From Rhizobium tumorigenes (GTDB taxonomy: Bacteria > Pseudomonadota > Alphaproteobacteria > Rhizobiales > Rhizobiaceae), in assembly GCF_003240565.2 (NCBI RefSeq), contig NZ_CP117260.1:62001-126000 (forward strand): a stretch of 64,000 nt of DNA, in the 5' to 3' direction. The notes beneath the pieces were generated by a model. The model was not told the origin of the DNA and did no database searches. It saw only the letters and a list, made by a program, of their open reading frames with translations. Positions 1 to 9,032 of the stretch are shown here, in pieces (within the stretch, counting starts at the first letter, position 1; the number at the start of each line of letters is the position of its first letter). The translations under genes and the position numbers were made by a program.

Positions 1-520
1 TTATACCGGCGGCAACATGGATGATTGGCGGATCACCTCAGGGGCACGGATGTACTATCCGGTCGCGGTGCCCGGCGGCCTGTTCTCCGTGGGCGATGCC
101 CATGCCTCACAGGGCGATAGCGAGTTGAGCGGCACGGCGGTCGAGATCTCGCTGACGGGAGAGTTCGAGTTCATCCTGCACAAAAAGGCAGACCTGCCTG
201 GCACCGTGCTCGAGGGACTGAACCATCCGCTGCTGGAGAACGACGACGTCTGGTCGGTCTACGGTTTCAGCTATGCCAATTATCTGTCCGAACTCGGTCC
301 CGATCACCAGCAGGAAATCCTGAAACGGTCCAGCCTAGATCTCGCGATGCGCGATGCCTTTCGCAAGCTCCGCCGTTTCCTGATGACCGTGCACAATCTG
401 TCGGAAGACGAGGCAATTTCGCTGATGTCGGTGGCTGCGGATTTCTCGGTGACGCAGGTCGTCGATGCCAATTGGGGGATCACCGGTTCGATCCGGAAAT
501 GCGTGTTCGCCGGCAAATGA
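1..520 (+). CDS. Acetamidase/formamidase family protein, C-terminal part (cut by window edge)
   Basis: The reading frame is open from base 2 and enters from outside the window, so only about 173 C-terminal residues are visible; the first in-window ATG (17) is internal. The visible part carries the FmdA/AmdA family features GGNMDDW and GDAHASQGD followed by a conserved C-terminal helix region. The next gene has the same features, and by eye the two proteins are clearly related along their whole shared length, so these are tandem paralogues. The family hydrolyses short-chain amides such as formamide or acetamide to ammonia and the acid. The stop overlaps the next start (ATGA), so the two are probably translated together. 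Whether the missing N-terminus also holds a regulator domain cannot be seen. Confidence 0.85.
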   Translation, partial: YTGGNMDDWRITSGARMYYPVAVPGGLFSVGDAHASQGDSELSGTAVEISLTGEFEFILHKKADLPGTVLEGLNHPLLENDDVWSVYGFSYANYLSELGPDHQQEILKRSSLDLAMRDAFRKLRRFLMTVHNLSEDEAISLMSVAADFSVTQVVDANWGITGSIRKCVFAGK

Positions 521-2919
521 CGAGCAGGCTGGCATTCTCTTCTTCGCATGTGCAATATGGATCCGAAGGGATCCAGGCGGGGGCTGTTGCAGACCCTGCC
601 GCCACTGCAGATCAAGGGATGACCATTAGGCAATTTCTCAGCGAAGCCTATCCGACACGCTCTCGTAAAGGGGCGTGGCAGGATATCCTGTCCGAGTTCG
701 GCCTTAGATCCGATGCTGCCGATCAGGGGCTGGAGAGCTTTGCCACTGCCTCGCTGAGGGGCGACCGTCAGTCGTTGCTCCTGGCGCGACTGACCGCCGG
801 CGACCAGACGTTGTCACCGCTTGCCCGGCGACCCGGCGGCCCGATTGCACTGATCTCCCTCGACGAAAGCCTTGAGATGCGGCTCGGCAGCGAGACGCTG
901 TTGATCGAGGCTGGCAGTCTGGTGATCGTGCCGGCTGTCGGCGAGTGGCAGCTATGCCTTCGCAAGAGCGCCCGGATGATCGTTCTTTCCATTGCGGACA
1001 GCCTGTTTCCCGGCCACAAGGCCGGCCTGCAGACCTTGAAGGCGCCGCGGCATTACGTGGCCACCGGGCTTGCGGCAATCTTCATAAAGACTATCGAGGC
1101 GGCCGCTGGCGAGATGGATAGCGTTTCGGAGTCGGAGTGGCGCTCGCTCGAAGGCGCCATCGCGGATCTGTTCGTTGCCCTCGTGCTGCAGGCGGAGACA
1201 TCCGACGCCGCCGCAAGTCCCGGTTCTGCGGCGCTATTTCATCGCGTCACGCTGGGTATCGAGCGCCATCTCCACGAGCCGGAATTGACCGCACTGCGCA
1301 TTGCCCGCCTCGAAGGCATTTCCGAGCGCTACCTGCAGAAGCTGTTCTTGCAGAACGGCGAAAGCGTCAGCAACTATATTCGTGAACGCCGCCTCCAGCG
1401 TGCGAGGGCAGCGCTAGTCGCCCCCGGCGAGATCCGTCTGCCGATTGCCGAAATCGCCTATAGCTGCGGTTTCGGAGATGCAGCCAATTTCAACCGTCTG
1501 TTCAAGGAGCGCTTCAGCTTGCCGCCTGGCGCATTTCGCAGCCGGCACGTTGAGCAGCTGGCTGCCAACACGAATGCAGAGCAGCGCGGCTGGCCGTTGA
1601 GCGCACTGGTCGCCAAGCGGCTCCAGCAGCGATCGATCGCCACGGGCGATGCATTGGCCGATAGCGATGGCAGCGAGGGCGAGACCGGCTCATCCGTGCG
1701 TCACGTTCTTGCCGCCTCTGCTGCGACCGTGCACTGGGGCTATTTCAGCCGGGCGCTACCGGCTGTCCTCGAGATCCGCTCGGGCGATACCGTTGAAATC
1801 CAGACGTTGACGCAGCACGCCTCAGACGCGCCTGAATTTATGATCGACGGGGATGCGGCGGCCGAGGACGTGTTTTACTGGACCGCCCAGAGAAAGTCAG
1901 TAGATCGCCGCGGTGCAGGTCCGATCGACGCCTCAATTTACGGCCGCGGTGCCGGCGAGGGCTTCGGGGTCCATATCTGCACGGGCCCGATCTATGTGAA
2001 GGACGCGGAGCCGGGCGACGTCATCGAGGTTCGCATCAATTCGATTGCGCCGCGTCCGTCCAACAGCCCAGGCTATGAAGGTCGGGCTTTCGGCAGCAGC
2101 GTCGCCGCTTGGTGGGGTTATCATTATAACGAGTTCATTCAGGAGCCCAAGGCGCGGGAAAACATCACGATCTATGAAGTCTTTTCAGACGAAGGCTACG
2201 CCGAGGCGCTCTATTCCTATCGCTGGCAGCCGCAGACCGATCCCTTCGGGGTCGTTCACCGAACCTATGATTATCCGGGCGTTCCGGTCGATCGAAGCTC
2301 GGTCGAGATGTGCTCGCCTGTTCTGGAGGGCGTCCGCATCCCGCTCAGGCCGCATTTCGGCGTGATCGCAGTGGCACCACGCGAGGCGGAGCTGGTCGAT
2401 TCCGTGCCACCCTCCTATTTCGGCGGCAATCTCGACAATTGGCGGCTCGGCCAAGGATCCGCCGTCTACCTGCCGGTATCGGTGCCGGGTGCGCTGCTGT
2501 CGATCGGCGATCCCCATGCGGCGCAGGGCGATGGCGAACTCGGCGGGACAGCCATCGAGTGCTCGATGACCGGCGACGTCACCGTCATCCTGCACAAGAA
2601 AGGCGAGCTTTTTGTTGAGTTGAGCTATCCCTTGCTCGAAACGCCGACGGAATGGATTTTGATCGGTTTCAGCCACCCGAACTATCTCGCGGAATTCGGC
2701 AAGAAGGGACAGGGAGAGGTCTACGCCAACTCTTCGCTCGATCTGGCCATGAAGGACGCGTTCCGAAAGGCCCGGCGTTTTCTCATGGAAAGCAAGGGAC
2801 TTACGGAAGACGAGGCGATCGCCTTGATGTCTGCAGCGGTCGATTTCGGCGTGACGCAGGTTGTCGACGGCAACTGGGGTGTCCATGCAATCATCAGGAA
2901 ATCCCTCTTCAAGTTATAA
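517..2919 (+). CDS. AraC-type regulator fused to a full acetamidase/formamidase domain
   Basis: One uninterrupted 800-residue frame. Residues about 40-200 look like an AraC sensor (cupin-like) domain. Residues about 240-348 form a double helix-turn-helix of AraC type (recognisable by RYLQKLF, IAEIAYSCGFGD and FNRLFKERF). Residues about 393-800 are a complete FmdA/AmdA domain starting near TVHWGY and containing GGNLDNW and GDPHAAQGD. The start at 517 was chosen because it forms an ATGA overlap with the previous gene; an ATG at 472 would overlap further. A stand-alone amidase is usually about 300-410 residues, so the N-terminal half is extra. The fusion suggests a regulator that senses or acts on amides, or an enzyme that regulates its own operon. 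The join is seen in the sequence; the role is inference. Confidence 0.85.
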   Translation: MTSRLAFSSSHVQYGSEGIQAGAVADPAATADQGMTIRQFLSEAYPTRSRKGAWQDILSEFGLRSDAADQGLESFATASLRGDRQSLLLARLTAGDQTLSPLARRPGGPIALISLDESLEMRLGSETLLIEAGSLVIVPAVGEWQLCLRKSARMIVLSIADSLFPGHKAGLQTLKAPRHYVATGLAAIFIKTIEAAAGEMDSVSESEWRSLEGAIADLFVALVLQAETSDAAASPGSAALFHRVTLGIERHLHEPELTALRIARLEGISERYLQKLFLQNGESVSNYIRERRLQRARAALVAPGEIRLPIAEIAYSCGFGDAANFNRLFKERFSLPPGAFRSRHVEQLAANTNAEQRGWPLSALVAKRLQQRSIATGDALADSDGSEGETGSSVRHVLAASAATVHWGYFSRALPAVLEIRSGDTVEIQTLTQHASDAPEFMIDGDAAAEDVFYWTAQRKSVDRRGAGPIDASIYGRGAGEGFGVHICTGPIYVKDAEPGDVIEVRINSIAPRPSNSPGYEGRAFGSSVAAWWGYHYNEFIQEPKARENITIYEVFSDEGYAEALYSYRWQPQTDPFGVVHRTYDYPGVPVDRSSVEMCSPVLEGVRIPLRPHFGVIAVAPREAELVDSVPPSYFGGNLDNWRLGQGSAVYLPVSVPGALLSIGDPHAAQGDGELGGTAIECSMTGDVTVILHKKGELFVELSYPLLETPTEWILIGFSHPNYLAEFGKKGQGEVYANSSLDLAMKDAFRKARRFLMESKGLTEDEAIALMSAAVDFGVTQVVDGNWGVHAIIRKSLFKL

Positions 2920-2953
2920 ATTTCAAAGTCTTCAAGGATAAAGGAAATCGATC

Positions 2954-3340
2954 ATGCAGTTTCACATGATAGCCGGCGGCCCCAAGCCCGTTGCACCGTT
3001 CAGCCATGCCGTCGAAGTCGATGGCACGGTGTATGTCACAGGGCAGATGCCCGACACGCCGGAAACCCCCGGCCAGCTACCGGAGGGCATCGAAGCCCAG
3101 ACGCGCAACGTCATGGCTAATCTGCTCACCGTCCTCTCCGGCCTCGGCCTCGGTATGGAGCACATTGCGATGGCGCGCATCTACCTGACGCATTTTGACG
3201 ACGACTATGCCGCCATGAACGAGGTTTATCGCAGCTATTTTCCGGAAGGCCGCCTTCCCGCCAGAACATGCGTTGGCGTGACAGGCCTCGCCTACAACGC
3301 CCGCATCGAGATCGACCTCGTCGCCAAGCGGCCGTCTTGA
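2954..3340 (+). CDS. RidA family (YjgF/YER057c/UK114) protein
   Basis: A 128-residue protein, the usual length of this family. RidA proteins are trimeric cytosolic enzymes that hydrolyse reactive enamine/imine intermediates released by PLP enzymes; some members act on pathway-specific amine or carbamate intermediates. The family pattern is visible: PFSHAV near the N-terminus, VTGQMP at about 28-33, and PARTCVGV with the conserved arginine at residue 104, followed by IEIDLVA. AAGGA lies about 10 bases before the ATG. It starts 34 bases after the amidase fusion and is probably in the same operon, which suggests it clears an imine or amide-derived intermediate there. The exact substrate cannot be told. 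Confidence 0.88.
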   Translation: MQFHMIAGGPKPVAPFSHAVEVDGTVYVTGQMPDTPETPGQLPEGIEAQTRNVMANLLTVLSGLGLGMEHIAMARIYLTHFDDDYAAMNEVYRSYFPEGRLPARTCVGVTGLAYNARIEIDLVAKRPS

Positions 3341-3400
3341 TCGGATAGCGCAGGAGACTGGGGTAGGGGACACTTACATGTGACGCAACGGGGTGACAGG

Positions 3401-3426
3401 TCATTTCAATCGCTTGATTGGAATGA
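3401..3426. promoter_or_regulatory. Imperfect 26-bp inverted repeat, candidate operator
   Basis: Two 11-base arms (TCATTTCAATC and GATTGGAATGA) are separated by GCTT and are complementary at 10 of 11 positions. The centre lies about 85 bases before the ATG of the PheC-like gene, in the gap after ridA. The symmetry suits a regulator site; there is no T-run that would make it a terminator. The cognate protein is unknown. Confidence 0.4.
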
Positions 3427-3498
3427 AACTTGCACCTGTATCGCTCACCGGGTGCCGACCGCCTTGATCGGGCACTAATATTGACGGGAAGAGATTCT

Positions 3499-4266
3499 AT
3501 GAAATTTTCGATTGCGATGGCTTTTGTGGGCCTGATGGCGGCGGCGCCTGTTTGCCATGCGCAGGATGGTGCATTGGCTGCCATCAGGCAAGCTGGTGTG
3601 CTCAAGGTAGGTACGACGGGCGACTATAAGCCGTTCAGCTACAAGGGTGCGGATGGCGCGCTTATTGGCGCCGATATTTCCATGGCAAAGGACCTAGCGG
3701 CAAGCCTCGGCGTCAATGTGGAATTCGTGACTACCACCTGGAAAACCATGCTGGACGACTTCAAGGCGGGGCAGTTCGACATTGCGGTGGGCGGCATTAC
3801 CGTCAATCCGGCACGCGCCGAAGTGGGTGACTTTTCATTGCCAAACGTCAGCGACGGCAAGCGACCCATCGCTCGTTGCGCGGACAAGGACAAATACACG
3901 ACGATCGAAGCCATCGACCAGCCTTCGGTGAGGGTGATCGTCAATGCCGGCGGCACCAATGACAAATTCGCCCATGAGCACTTTACCAAAGCCGCGATTG
4001 ACGTTCTTCCCGACAACAAAATGATTTTCGATGAGATTGCTGCCGGCAAGGCCGATGTAATGGTAACGGACGGAATTGAAGCCGACCTGCAATCGAAATT
4101 GCACACCGGCGTCCTTTGCCCGGCGGCAGTCAAGGAGCCTTTCACGCACTTTCAAAACGCCTATTTGTTGCGCAAAGATCCTGAGTTGAAGGCGGCTGTC
4201 GATGCTTTTGTAAACAAGGAACTGGCGAGCGGAGCATGGAAGCAGAAACTCGACGCCGCCATGTAA
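3499..4266 (+). CDS. Periplasmic cyclohexadienyl dehydratase (PheC)-like / amino-acid-type solute-binding protein
   Basis: A 255-residue protein with a signal peptide (residues 1-21, cleavage near CHAQ). The start at 3499 is preferred over an in-frame ATG at 3430 because it puts the signal peptide at the N-terminus behind a GGAAGAG ribosome site. The fold is that of a family 3 solute-binding protein, but several segments match what I recall of Pseudomonas PheC: TTGDYKPFSY (39-48), GGTNDKFA (151-158) and TDGIEADLQS (190-199), the last containing a glutamate where PheC has a catalytic one. PheC converts prephenate or arogenate to phenylpyruvate or phenylalanine in the periplasm. No ABC permease lies next to it, which favours an enzyme or sensor over a transporter part. 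The assignment between dehydratase and binding protein is not settled. Confidence 0.65.
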   Translation: MKFSIAMAFVGLMAAAPVCHAQDGALAAIRQAGVLKVGTTGDYKPFSYKGADGALIGADISMAKDLAASLGVNVEFVTTTWKTMLDDFKAGQFDIAVGGITVNPARAEVGDFSLPNVSDGKRPIARCADKDKYTTIEAIDQPSVRVIVNAGGTNDKFAHEHFTKAAIDVLPDNKMIFDEIAAGKADVMVTDGIEADLQSKLHTGVLCPAAVKEPFTHFQNAYLLRKDPELKAAVDAFVNKELASGAWKQKLDAAM

Positions 4267-4304
4267 GGTGAGGCGATGCAAGTTCGCCTCACCGTCTCTG
4301 TGTC

Positions 4305-5693
4305 CTACGAAGACGATGGGGTCCAGTTCCGGGCTTTCTCAAAAAGCCGGCCGTAGACTTGCTGGCCTCGGCGAAACACGTCGAGGCGGAAGAATTCGTT
4401 GGGGGCGTGCAGGTTCTCGTCGCCGTGGGAAAAGCCGAGCATCACCGCATGTAGCCCGAGAATGTCGACAAACGGAGAGAATGCCGGGATCGAGCCGCCG
4501 GCCCAGATGCGGTAGGGGGGCTTGCCATAGACTTCCTCGAGCACCTCCCCGGCCAGTGTGCTTGCCGGGTGGTCGTCCGGAATGCTGAAAGCGCGGGCTT
4601 CCCGCTCGGTCGTGCAGAACTCCACCGAAACCCCCGGCGGGCAATGGGCTTCGACATGCCTGCGGATCGCCTCCAGAAGTTTCTCCGACGATTGTGCATG
4701 CACGATCCGGCAGGTGAGCTTGGCGCTGGCCGAGGCAGGCAGCACAGTTTTTGCGCCTTCACCCTGCCAGCCGGATGTCAAGCCGTTCACATCCAGCATA
4801 GGCCTTGCACCGATGCGCTCGAGCACGGAGTAGCCTGGCTCCCCGTGGGTCGAAGGGGCGCCCGTTGCGTCGAGATAGTCCTGTTCGTCGTAGGGCAACA
4901 GGGCTATCGCGCTGCGCATTTCTTCCGTCAGGGGAACGACGTCATCGTAGAAGCCTTCGATCGTCACCAGTCCATCCGGTGATTTCATCGTTGCCAGGAT
5001 CTGCGCCAGCGCTATGGCCGGGTTGGCTATCCCGCCGCCGTGTAAGCCGGAATGCTGGTCTGCTTTCGGTCCGGTGACCTTGATTTCAAAAGCCAGCGTT
5101 CCCTTCATCGCCTGCATGATCTGCGGCTGGTCCGGTGCCCACTGCAGGCCGTCGGCCGAAAACGCCATGTCGGCCTTGAGGCGCGCCGCATTCTCCGCGA
5201 TGAACGCCCGCAGTGATGCCGAGCCGACCTCTTCCTCGCCTTCGAAGAGGAATTTCACGTTCACCGGCAGGGTGTTGGCGGTCTTCAGCATGGCTTCGAC
5301 CGCGAGGATCGGGGTCAGCATGCCACCCTTGTCGTCCGATACGCCACGTCCCCACAGCTTGCCGTCTCTCAGCGCCGGCTCGAAGGGAGGGCTGTCCCAG
5401 AGATCCAGCGGTTCTGCAGGCTGCACGTCGAAATGACCGTAGATCAACACGGTCGGCCTTCCCGGACCCGCATCCAGCCATTCGCCATAGACGACGGGGT
5501 GCCCTCTGGTCGGCATCACCTCCGCCTTTTCGACACCTGCCGCCTTGAGGCGGAAGACGACCCATTCGGCCGCGCGGTGGACATCGCCCCGGTTTTCCGG
5601 CTTGGCCGAAACGGACGGAATGCGGACGAACTCCATGAGCTCGTCGATAAAACGAGACTGCTCTTGATCGAGGTATGACGACCATTCCATCAT
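4305..5693 (-). CDS. M20 family metallopeptidase (dipeptidase)
   Basis: A 462-residue zinc peptidase of the M20 dipeptidase group. Visible metal and catalytic motifs are YGHFDVQP (His87, Asp89), SDDKGG (Asp120), EGEEEVGS (catalytic Glu then metal Glu near 153-154), FSADG, and a late His in GFSHGDENLHAP. The dimerisation (lid) domain sits between about 200 and 320. The start at 5693 has GGTGGAG in front; the frame stays open upstream but that stretch overlaps the end of the preceding gene. It lies 55 bases downstream of the FAD/GcvT enzyme on the same strand and is probably in its operon, so it may release the enzyme's substrate from a dipeptide or N-acyl conjugate. Confidence 0.88.
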   Translation of the reverse strand: MMEWSSYLDQEQSRFIDELMEFVRIPSVSAKPENRGDVHRAAEWVVFRLKAAGVEKAEVMPTRGHPVVYGEWLDAGPGRPTVLIYGHFDVQPAEPLDLWDSPPFEPALRDGKLWGRGVSDDKGGMLTPILAVEAMLKTANTLPVNVKFLFEGEEEVGSASLRAFIAENAARLKADMAFSADGLQWAPDQPQIMQAMKGTLAFEIKVTGPKADQHSGLHGGGIANPAIALAQILATMKSPDGLVTIEGFYDDVVPLTEEMRSAIALLPYDEQDYLDATGAPSTHGEPGYSVLERIGARPMLDVNGLTSGWQGEGAKTVLPASASAKLTCRIVHAQSSEKLLEAIRRHVEAHCPPGVSVEFCTTEREARAFSIPDDHPASTLAGEVLEEVYGKPPYRIWAGGSIPAFSPFVDILGLHAVMLGFSHGDENLHAPNEFFRLDVFRRGQQVYGRLFEKARNWTPSSS

Positions 5694-5748
5694 TTTTGCT
5701 CCACCTTCACATATGCCTGTCATTTTCTCGTCAGCCGGGGAGTGTGCA

Positions 5749-8163
5749 TCAACTGCGCATCGCGCGCCCAGCTGGATCGTAAGGCGAGTTTGGAATGATC
5801 CGTGCCGCGCGGGGCTGCCCGACGACGTGGACGACAAGCTCCGTGCCTTCGGCTGCAAACTGCCGATCGACGAGGGCAAGGGCGATGCTCTTTCCAAGTG
5901 TATGGGCGTAGCCGCCGGAGGTGATGTAGCCGATCAGGCTGTCTTCCTTCCAGACCGGTTCGTAGCCGCTGGCATCGGCATCGGTTGCGTCGACTTCCAG
6001 CGTGACGAGCACCCTGGCAGCTCCACCGGCGTTACGTTCCGCCAGCGCCGCCTCCCGGCCGACGAAATCACCCTTGTCGAAAGCTATGAACCGCTCCAGC
6101 CCGGTCATTGCAGGCGTATAGGCCTGGGTAAATTCGCGCGACCAGATGCCGAAGCTTTTTTCCAGACGCAGGGCATTTGTCGCGCCATAGCCGATCTCGC
6201 GAAGGCCGGCATCCTTGCCAGCGTCCAGCAGGATACTGCGGAGCGTGGCGTGTTCGAAGGCTCGGCAGTTGATCTCGTAGCCCAGTTCGCCGGTGATCGA
6301 CAGCCTTGCCACCCGGGCCCGAATAAGGCCGATATCGATCGTGTCGCAGCCCATGAAAGGCAGCGCGGAGCCCGAAATATCCTGATGGGTGAGACTTTGC
6401 AGGATCTCCCGGGAGGCCGGACCGGATAGTGCGAAACCGGTGACGTCGTCCGAGATGTCATCGACGGTGACGTCGCCTGAAAGATGGGTCTCGAACCAGC
6501 GCATGTGCCACTGTCTGAGGTAATACGAGCCCATGATCCACCAGCTGCCATCGCCCCAGTTGAACAGCGTCAGGTCGCCCTTCAGCTTGCCGCCTTCCGA
6601 GAGCATCGGTGCAAGCCTTGCCTGCCCCGGTTTGGGCAGGCGACATGCGAAGGTCCTGTCGAGCCAGGCCTGCGCGCCCGGACCCGATACGCGGTAGCGG
6701 GAGAAAGCAGACGTATCCAGGAGCCCCGCTTTCTGACGGACCGCGGCGACTTCGGCGCCGATGATCGTATCTGCGTTGGAGCGCTTGAGGCTTGGCTTTT
6801 CGACGAAGTCGGGGTCGGCGAAATAAAGCGGGATTTCAAGGCCCCAGCTGCTGCCCCAGCGGGCGCCGGCCGCAGTCATCGCGTCGAACGCAGGTGGCGT
6901 GCGCAACGGTCTTCCGGCCGGCAATTGCTCGTTCGGATAGCTCATGACGAAGCGGCGCGAGTAGAACTGTCCTGTCGTCTGGCGAATATATTCGCGGTTG
7001 GAGGCGAAATCGCCGTACCGGGCGATATCCATGCCAAAAATGTCCGCCTCGGGCTCGCCGTGCACCATCCACTCGGCCAGCGACTTGCCGACGCCGCCGC
7101 CCTGCAGGAAGCCCGCCATCACACCGCAGGCAACCCAGTAGTTCGGCACGCCGCGCACCGGCCCGACAAGCGGGTTGCCGTCCGGAGAAAAGGTGAAGGC
7201 GCCGTTGACCCATCGCTTGATGCCTGCCGTCTGCAGGCACGGGAAACGCTCGAAGCCGAGTGTCAGCTCGCTGGCAATGCGGTCCGTATCCTCCTGAATA
7301 AGCTCAATACCGAAATCCCATGGCGCGCCATCCATGTTCCAGTGCCGGTAGTCGGTCTCGTATATCCCCAGCAGCAGGCCTTTCTGCTCCTGTCGCATGT
7401 AGGTGAAGCCTTCGAGATCGACGATCATCGGCAGCTCGTGGTCGAGAGCTGCAATTTCCGGGATAGACTCCGTGACCAGATAGTGATGCTCCATCGGCGT
7501 CACCGGCAGGTCGATGCCAGCCATGCGGCCGATCTGCTTGGCCCAGAGGCCGCCTGCATTCACGACATGCTCGGCGATCACGGTTCCTTTTTCCGTGACG
7601 ACGTTCCAGGATTTGTCGGGACGTTGCGTCAGTTCCAGCACCCGGTTGTGCTCGATGATCGTGGCGCCGCGTTTTTTGGCGCTGCGTGCATAGGCATGCA
7701 CGACGCCTGACGGGTCGATATGCCCCTCGCGTCCGGCATACAGGCCACCCAGCACGCCCTCGATACTGACGATCGGGCAAAGCTTTTTGATCTCTTCGGG
7801 ACCGACTAGATGGACGTCGGATATGCCCATGGTCTGGAAGACGCGGTAGGTGGATTGCAGCCATTCCCAGCGTTCGGGAGCGGACGCAATAGAGATGCCT
7901 CCGGTCATGTGCATGCCGATATTCTGGCCCGATTCAGCCTCTATCTCCGACAGAAGGTCGATTGTGTAGGATTGCAGCGCGGCGATATTGGGATCCGCAT
8001 TGAGGGCGTGAAAGCCACCCGCCGCATGCCAGCTCGAGCCCGCCGTCAGTACGTTCCGCTCGAAGAGCGCCACATCCGTCCAGCCGAGTTTCGCCAGATG
8101 ATAAGCAACGGAGGCGCCGACGACCCCGCCACCGATGATGGCAACTCGGTAGTGGCTTTTCAT
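5749..8163 (-). CDS. Dimethylglycine/sarcosine dehydrogenase-like FAD enzyme with GcvT domain
   Basis: An 804-residue two-part enzyme. The N-terminal half is a DAO-type FAD domain with GGGVVG at 11-16 and TAGSSWHAAG at 40-49; His46 sits where related dimethylglycine dehydrogenases bind FAD covalently. The C-terminal half is an aminomethyltransferase (GcvT) fold, expected to pass a one-carbon unit to tetrahydrofolate. Such enzymes oxidatively demethylate N-methyl amino acids (dimethylglycine, sarcosine, related betaine products). AAAGGA precedes the chosen ATG; earlier in-frame ATGs lie in the regulatory gap. A palindrome shared with the TetR/peptide-binding-protein control region lies 58 bases upstream, so this gene is probably repressed by that regulator. 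The substrate is not certain. Confidence 0.82.
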   Translation of the reverse strand: MKSHYRVAIIGGGVVGASVAYHLAKLGWTDVALFERNVLTAGSSWHAAGGFHALNADPNIAALQSYTIDLLSEIEAESGQNIGMHMTGGISIASAPERWEWLQSTYRVFQTMGISDVHLVGPEEIKKLCPIVSIEGVLGGLYAGREGHIDPSGVVHAYARSAKKRGATIIEHNRVLELTQRPDKSWNVVTEKGTVIAEHVVNAGGLWAKQIGRMAGIDLPVTPMEHHYLVTESIPEIAALDHELPMIVDLEGFTYMRQEQKGLLLGIYETDYRHWNMDGAPWDFGIELIQEDTDRIASELTLGFERFPCLQTAGIKRWVNGAFTFSPDGNPLVGPVRGVPNYWVACGVMAGFLQGGGVGKSLAEWMVHGEPEADIFGMDIARYGDFASNREYIRQTTGQFYSRRFVMSYPNEQLPAGRPLRTPPAFDAMTAAGARWGSSWGLEIPLYFADPDFVEKPSLKRSNADTIIGAEVAAVRQKAGLLDTSAFSRYRVSGPGAQAWLDRTFACRLPKPGQARLAPMLSEGGKLKGDLTLFNWGDGSWWIMGSYYLRQWHMRWFETHLSGDVTVDDISDDVTGFALSGPASREILQSLTHQDISGSALPFMGCDTIDIGLIRARVARLSITGELGYEINCRAFEHATLRSILLDAGKDAGLREIGYGATNALRLEKSFGIWSREFTQAYTPAMTGLERFIAFDKGDFVGREAALAERNAGGAARVLVTLEVDATDADASGYEPVWKEDSLIGYITSGGYAHTLGKSIALALVDRQFAAEGTELVVHVVGQPRAARIIPNSPYDPAGRAMRS

Positions 8164-8220
8164 GGGGCGGGTCCTTTCCATGCTGGCGGGCAACGTTCTC
8201 GATTGCCAATCTGCCAATAA

Positions 8221-8247
8221 TGGACACTAATGTCTATGACTTTTCAA
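8221..8247 (-). promoter_or_regulatory. Promoter of the FAD/GcvT gene with TetR-type palindromic operator (site 1)
   Basis: TGGACACTAATGTCTA at 8221-8236 is a palindrome (TRGACA-N4-TGTCTA). On the minus strand a TTGAAA -35-like hexamer (8242-8247) lies just upstream and AT-rich CATTAT follows about 19 bases later, so the palindrome would sit between the two promoter elements. The same 16-mer with two central changes occurs at 9033-9048 on the other side of the tetR gene. Confidence 0.65.
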
Positions 8248-8282
8248 GGCTTGTATCTCTCTCTGCCTAGCCGCTGGGCCGC

Positions 8283-8939
8283 TTACACGTCCGGGTGAAA
8301 GCGTCGTGCGAACCGCCTGAAGGCTTCCATTTCATCCTCCGTCAAATGCTGTCCGCTGAACGCCAGGACATAGGATTCCACATGGGTAAACCTGACCTTC
8401 ATGCTCTCCGGAACATCGAGCGCATAGTGACCGATCTGCGTGAAATAGAGGACCCGTGCCCTGACAAGAGCTTCCTTGGCGGGATAGCCGTGGCGAATGA
8501 ACATCTTCTGCAACGCGTCTACGCGCTGATCGTCTGCCTGTACCACCACGGCGTTTACGGACGAGGAGCGCTTAGCCCAAAACCGCACCGCCATATCGAG
8601 CTGGAAGTCGAAAAGGCTGGCGTCAACCCAGCATTCGAAGACGTTGAGGATTGCCTGCGTTATCGTGTCTGCCGGTCGCATGGCGCGCTCGATGATCGGG
8701 CCCGTGTTCTTGCGGAGCCAAAGATCGAGCATCTGGGCGTGAAGGTCCTTGGTGTTCTTGAAGAAGAAATAGAAGCTCGAGCGGGATACGCCGAGTGTCT
8801 TGGCGATTATCTGGACCTTGACGCGGTCTATCCCGTCGCTGATCAGCGCCTGGATGGACAGGTCGAGCCAGTCTTCCTTTGTCGTGCGGCCAACCCTCTC
8901 CGGGGCATCGGCCTTCACCTTGGTGTTGCTGCTGCTCAT
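8283..8939 (-). CDS. TetR family transcriptional regulator
   Basis: A 218-residue protein with an N-terminal TetR helix-turn-helix (about residues 22-66: VQIIAKTLGVSRSSFYFFFKNTKDL) and a helical ligand domain. It lies between the FAD/GcvT gene (same strand) and a divergent peptide-type binding protein. Two matching palindromes flank it, one 58 bases before the FAD gene and one in the divergent gap, which makes it the obvious candidate to bind both and to control its own expression. The ligand is unknown, but the regulated genes suggest an N-methylated amino compound or peptide. Confidence 0.88.
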   Translation of the reverse strand: MSSSNTKVKADAPERVGRTTKEDWLDLSIQALISDGIDRVKVQIIAKTLGVSRSSFYFFFKNTKDLHAQMLDLWLRKNTGPIIERAMRPADTITQAILNVFECWVDASLFDFQLDMAVRFWAKRSSSVNAVVVQADDQRVDALQKMFIRHGYPAKEALVRARVLYFTQIGHYALDVPESMKVRFTHVESYVLAFSGQHLTEDEMEAFRRFARRFHPDV

Positions 8940-9032
8940 GCCTGCACCCGTAGTTTAATCTTCGCTCATTATCAAATAGCCCATGCGCCGGGTAAAGTTC
9001 TGGCAAAATGGAGGATTGACGAGCCATTATAA

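Noticed and set aside
472..516. Upstream ATG extending the AraC-amidase fusion by 15 residues
   Set aside because: It overlaps the preceding gene by 49 bases; the ATGA overlap at 517 is the better start.
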